Part shown: positions 34,020-34,363 of the stretch, piece after piece
Numbering within the stretch: position 1 is the stretch's first letter
Layout: each line of letters opens with the position of its first letter
Source: Chlorobaculum sp. 24CR
Lineage (GTDB): Bacteria; Bacteroidota; Chlorobiia; Chlorobiales; Chlorobiaceae
DNA: 34,363 nucleotides
Reading direction: 5' to 3'
Assembly: GCF_004118635.1 (NCBI RefSeq)
Contig: NZ_SDGU01000005.1
Location: forward strand, 1 to 34,363
Notes under the pieces: model-generated
What the model saw: only the letters and a program-made list of their open reading frames with translations
What the model was told of the DNA's origin: nothing
The model's database searches: none
Program-made: the position numbers and the translations under genes

Positions 34020-34313
34020 ATGTCACCCAAAAAAAAGCAATCCGCCGCCAGAGAAATTCAGTCTGTTGTGATCGATGGCAATCTGGAGCTGGCTGAAGCT
34101 CTTGCCGCGTTGAACGCCGCGGCCCAAGCGGCAACCGCGGCATTGCCTGATGCCCTGATGAAATGCGAAACCGATGAAGAAATGCAAACAGTGATAATTC
34201 AGAGGGATACGTGCCTGCTTGCTTATCTGTCTTGCATGAAAAAAACACTTGCGCATACAGGTCCCTATTTTGAATCTCTATGGGATATATTCCCCGAAGC
34301 TCTGCTTCGTTAA
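34020..34313 (+). CDS. Small hypothetical protein (97 aa) after the lipoprotein gene
   Basis: Good SD (GAAGGAGAA) before ATG 34020. No signal peptide; basic start (SPKKKQSAAREIQ), then an Ala-rich helix (ELAEALAALNAAAQAATAAL), two Cys in TCLLAYLSCMKK and an aromatic end (GPYFESLWDIF). Family not recognised. It may work with the upstream lipoprotein, judged by spacing only. The final 50 bases of the window are AT-rich and empty. Confidence 0.75.
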   Translation: MSPKKKQSAAREIQSVVIDGNLELAEALAALNAAAQAATAALPDALMKCETDEEMQTVIIQRDTCLLAYLSCMKKTLAHTGPYFESLWDIFPEALLR

Positions 34314-34363
34314 AGATAAAAGTGTAATAATTGAGCACATATATTCATAAAAGTCATAATGTA

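Overview
The window looks like chromosome of a green sulfur bacterium (Chlorobiaceae, Chlorobaculum-like). This is an inference. It rests on the second, divergent membrane pyrophosphatase (a subfamily characterised from Chlorobium limicola), a free-standing N-terminal transketolase subunit, a Bacteroidota/Chlorobiota-type tyrosine integrase, GC-rich coding sequence and mostly weak Shine-Dalgarno sites. No photosynthesis gene settles it.

Layout. Two divergently transcribed membrane pyrophosphatases occupy 0.2-5.3 kb: a canonical K+-dependent type on the minus strand and a divergent K+-independent type on the plus strand. A secreted endonuclease/exonuclease/phosphatase (EEP) gene follows on the minus strand from 5.5 kb. 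From 6.4 to 18.8 kb the window is accessory DNA lying inside that EEP gene. From 18.95 kb onward it is ordinary chromosome: a Sel1-repeat protein, a hypothetical gene, purC, a DedA protein, the N-terminal transketolase subunit, rsmD, coaD, an aspartate aminotransferase, an acyltransferase, a PSP1/RicT-like protein, metG, an initiator tRNA-Met, a NamZ/DUF1343 protein, a cyclopropane-fatty-acid synthase (minus), a STAS protein with an AT-hook-like tail (minus), a lipoprotein and a small hypothetical gene.

The main discovery is the structure of the accessory region. A 7.26-kb integrative element (integrase, a 461-aa protein of unknown function, an excisionase-like protein, a RecA-fold ATPase, a TGTTCCA iteron array, a zinc-finger/Toprim primase, small phage-like genes and a terminator) sits between two copies of a 13-bp core, TTCCACCACAGAA, at 6384-6396 and 13640-13652. 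The core lies in the conserved LWWN codons of the EEP gene. The displaced original 5' end, with signal peptide, SD and start codon, is still readable beyond the element at 13755-13640 on the minus strand. Its reading frame joins the gene body exactly when the element is removed in silico. The element supplies a replacement N-terminus with its own hydrophobic export-like segment, so the interrupted gene stays open.

A second unit of about 5.1 kb, carrying two adenine methyltransferase genes and a GIY-YIG/helicase restriction gene, lies directly beyond. It is flanked by a perfect 24-bp direct repeat (13713-13736 and 18797-18820) that falls in the signal-peptide codons of the same EEP gene. A second start-plus-signal-peptide sequence lies outside it. 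The EEP gene therefore appears to have been hit twice, about 70 bp apart, and each time the 5' end was replaced by one that keeps an export signal.

How the parts may work together. Integrase and excisionase would handle integration, with repeated TTTTGCTGTT decamers at both ends as likely arm-type binding sites. The ATPase, iterons and primase would replicate the excised circle. No relaxase, capsid or terminase is visible, so transfer must depend on a helper. The element may be a phage satellite or a minimal integrative mobilizable element.
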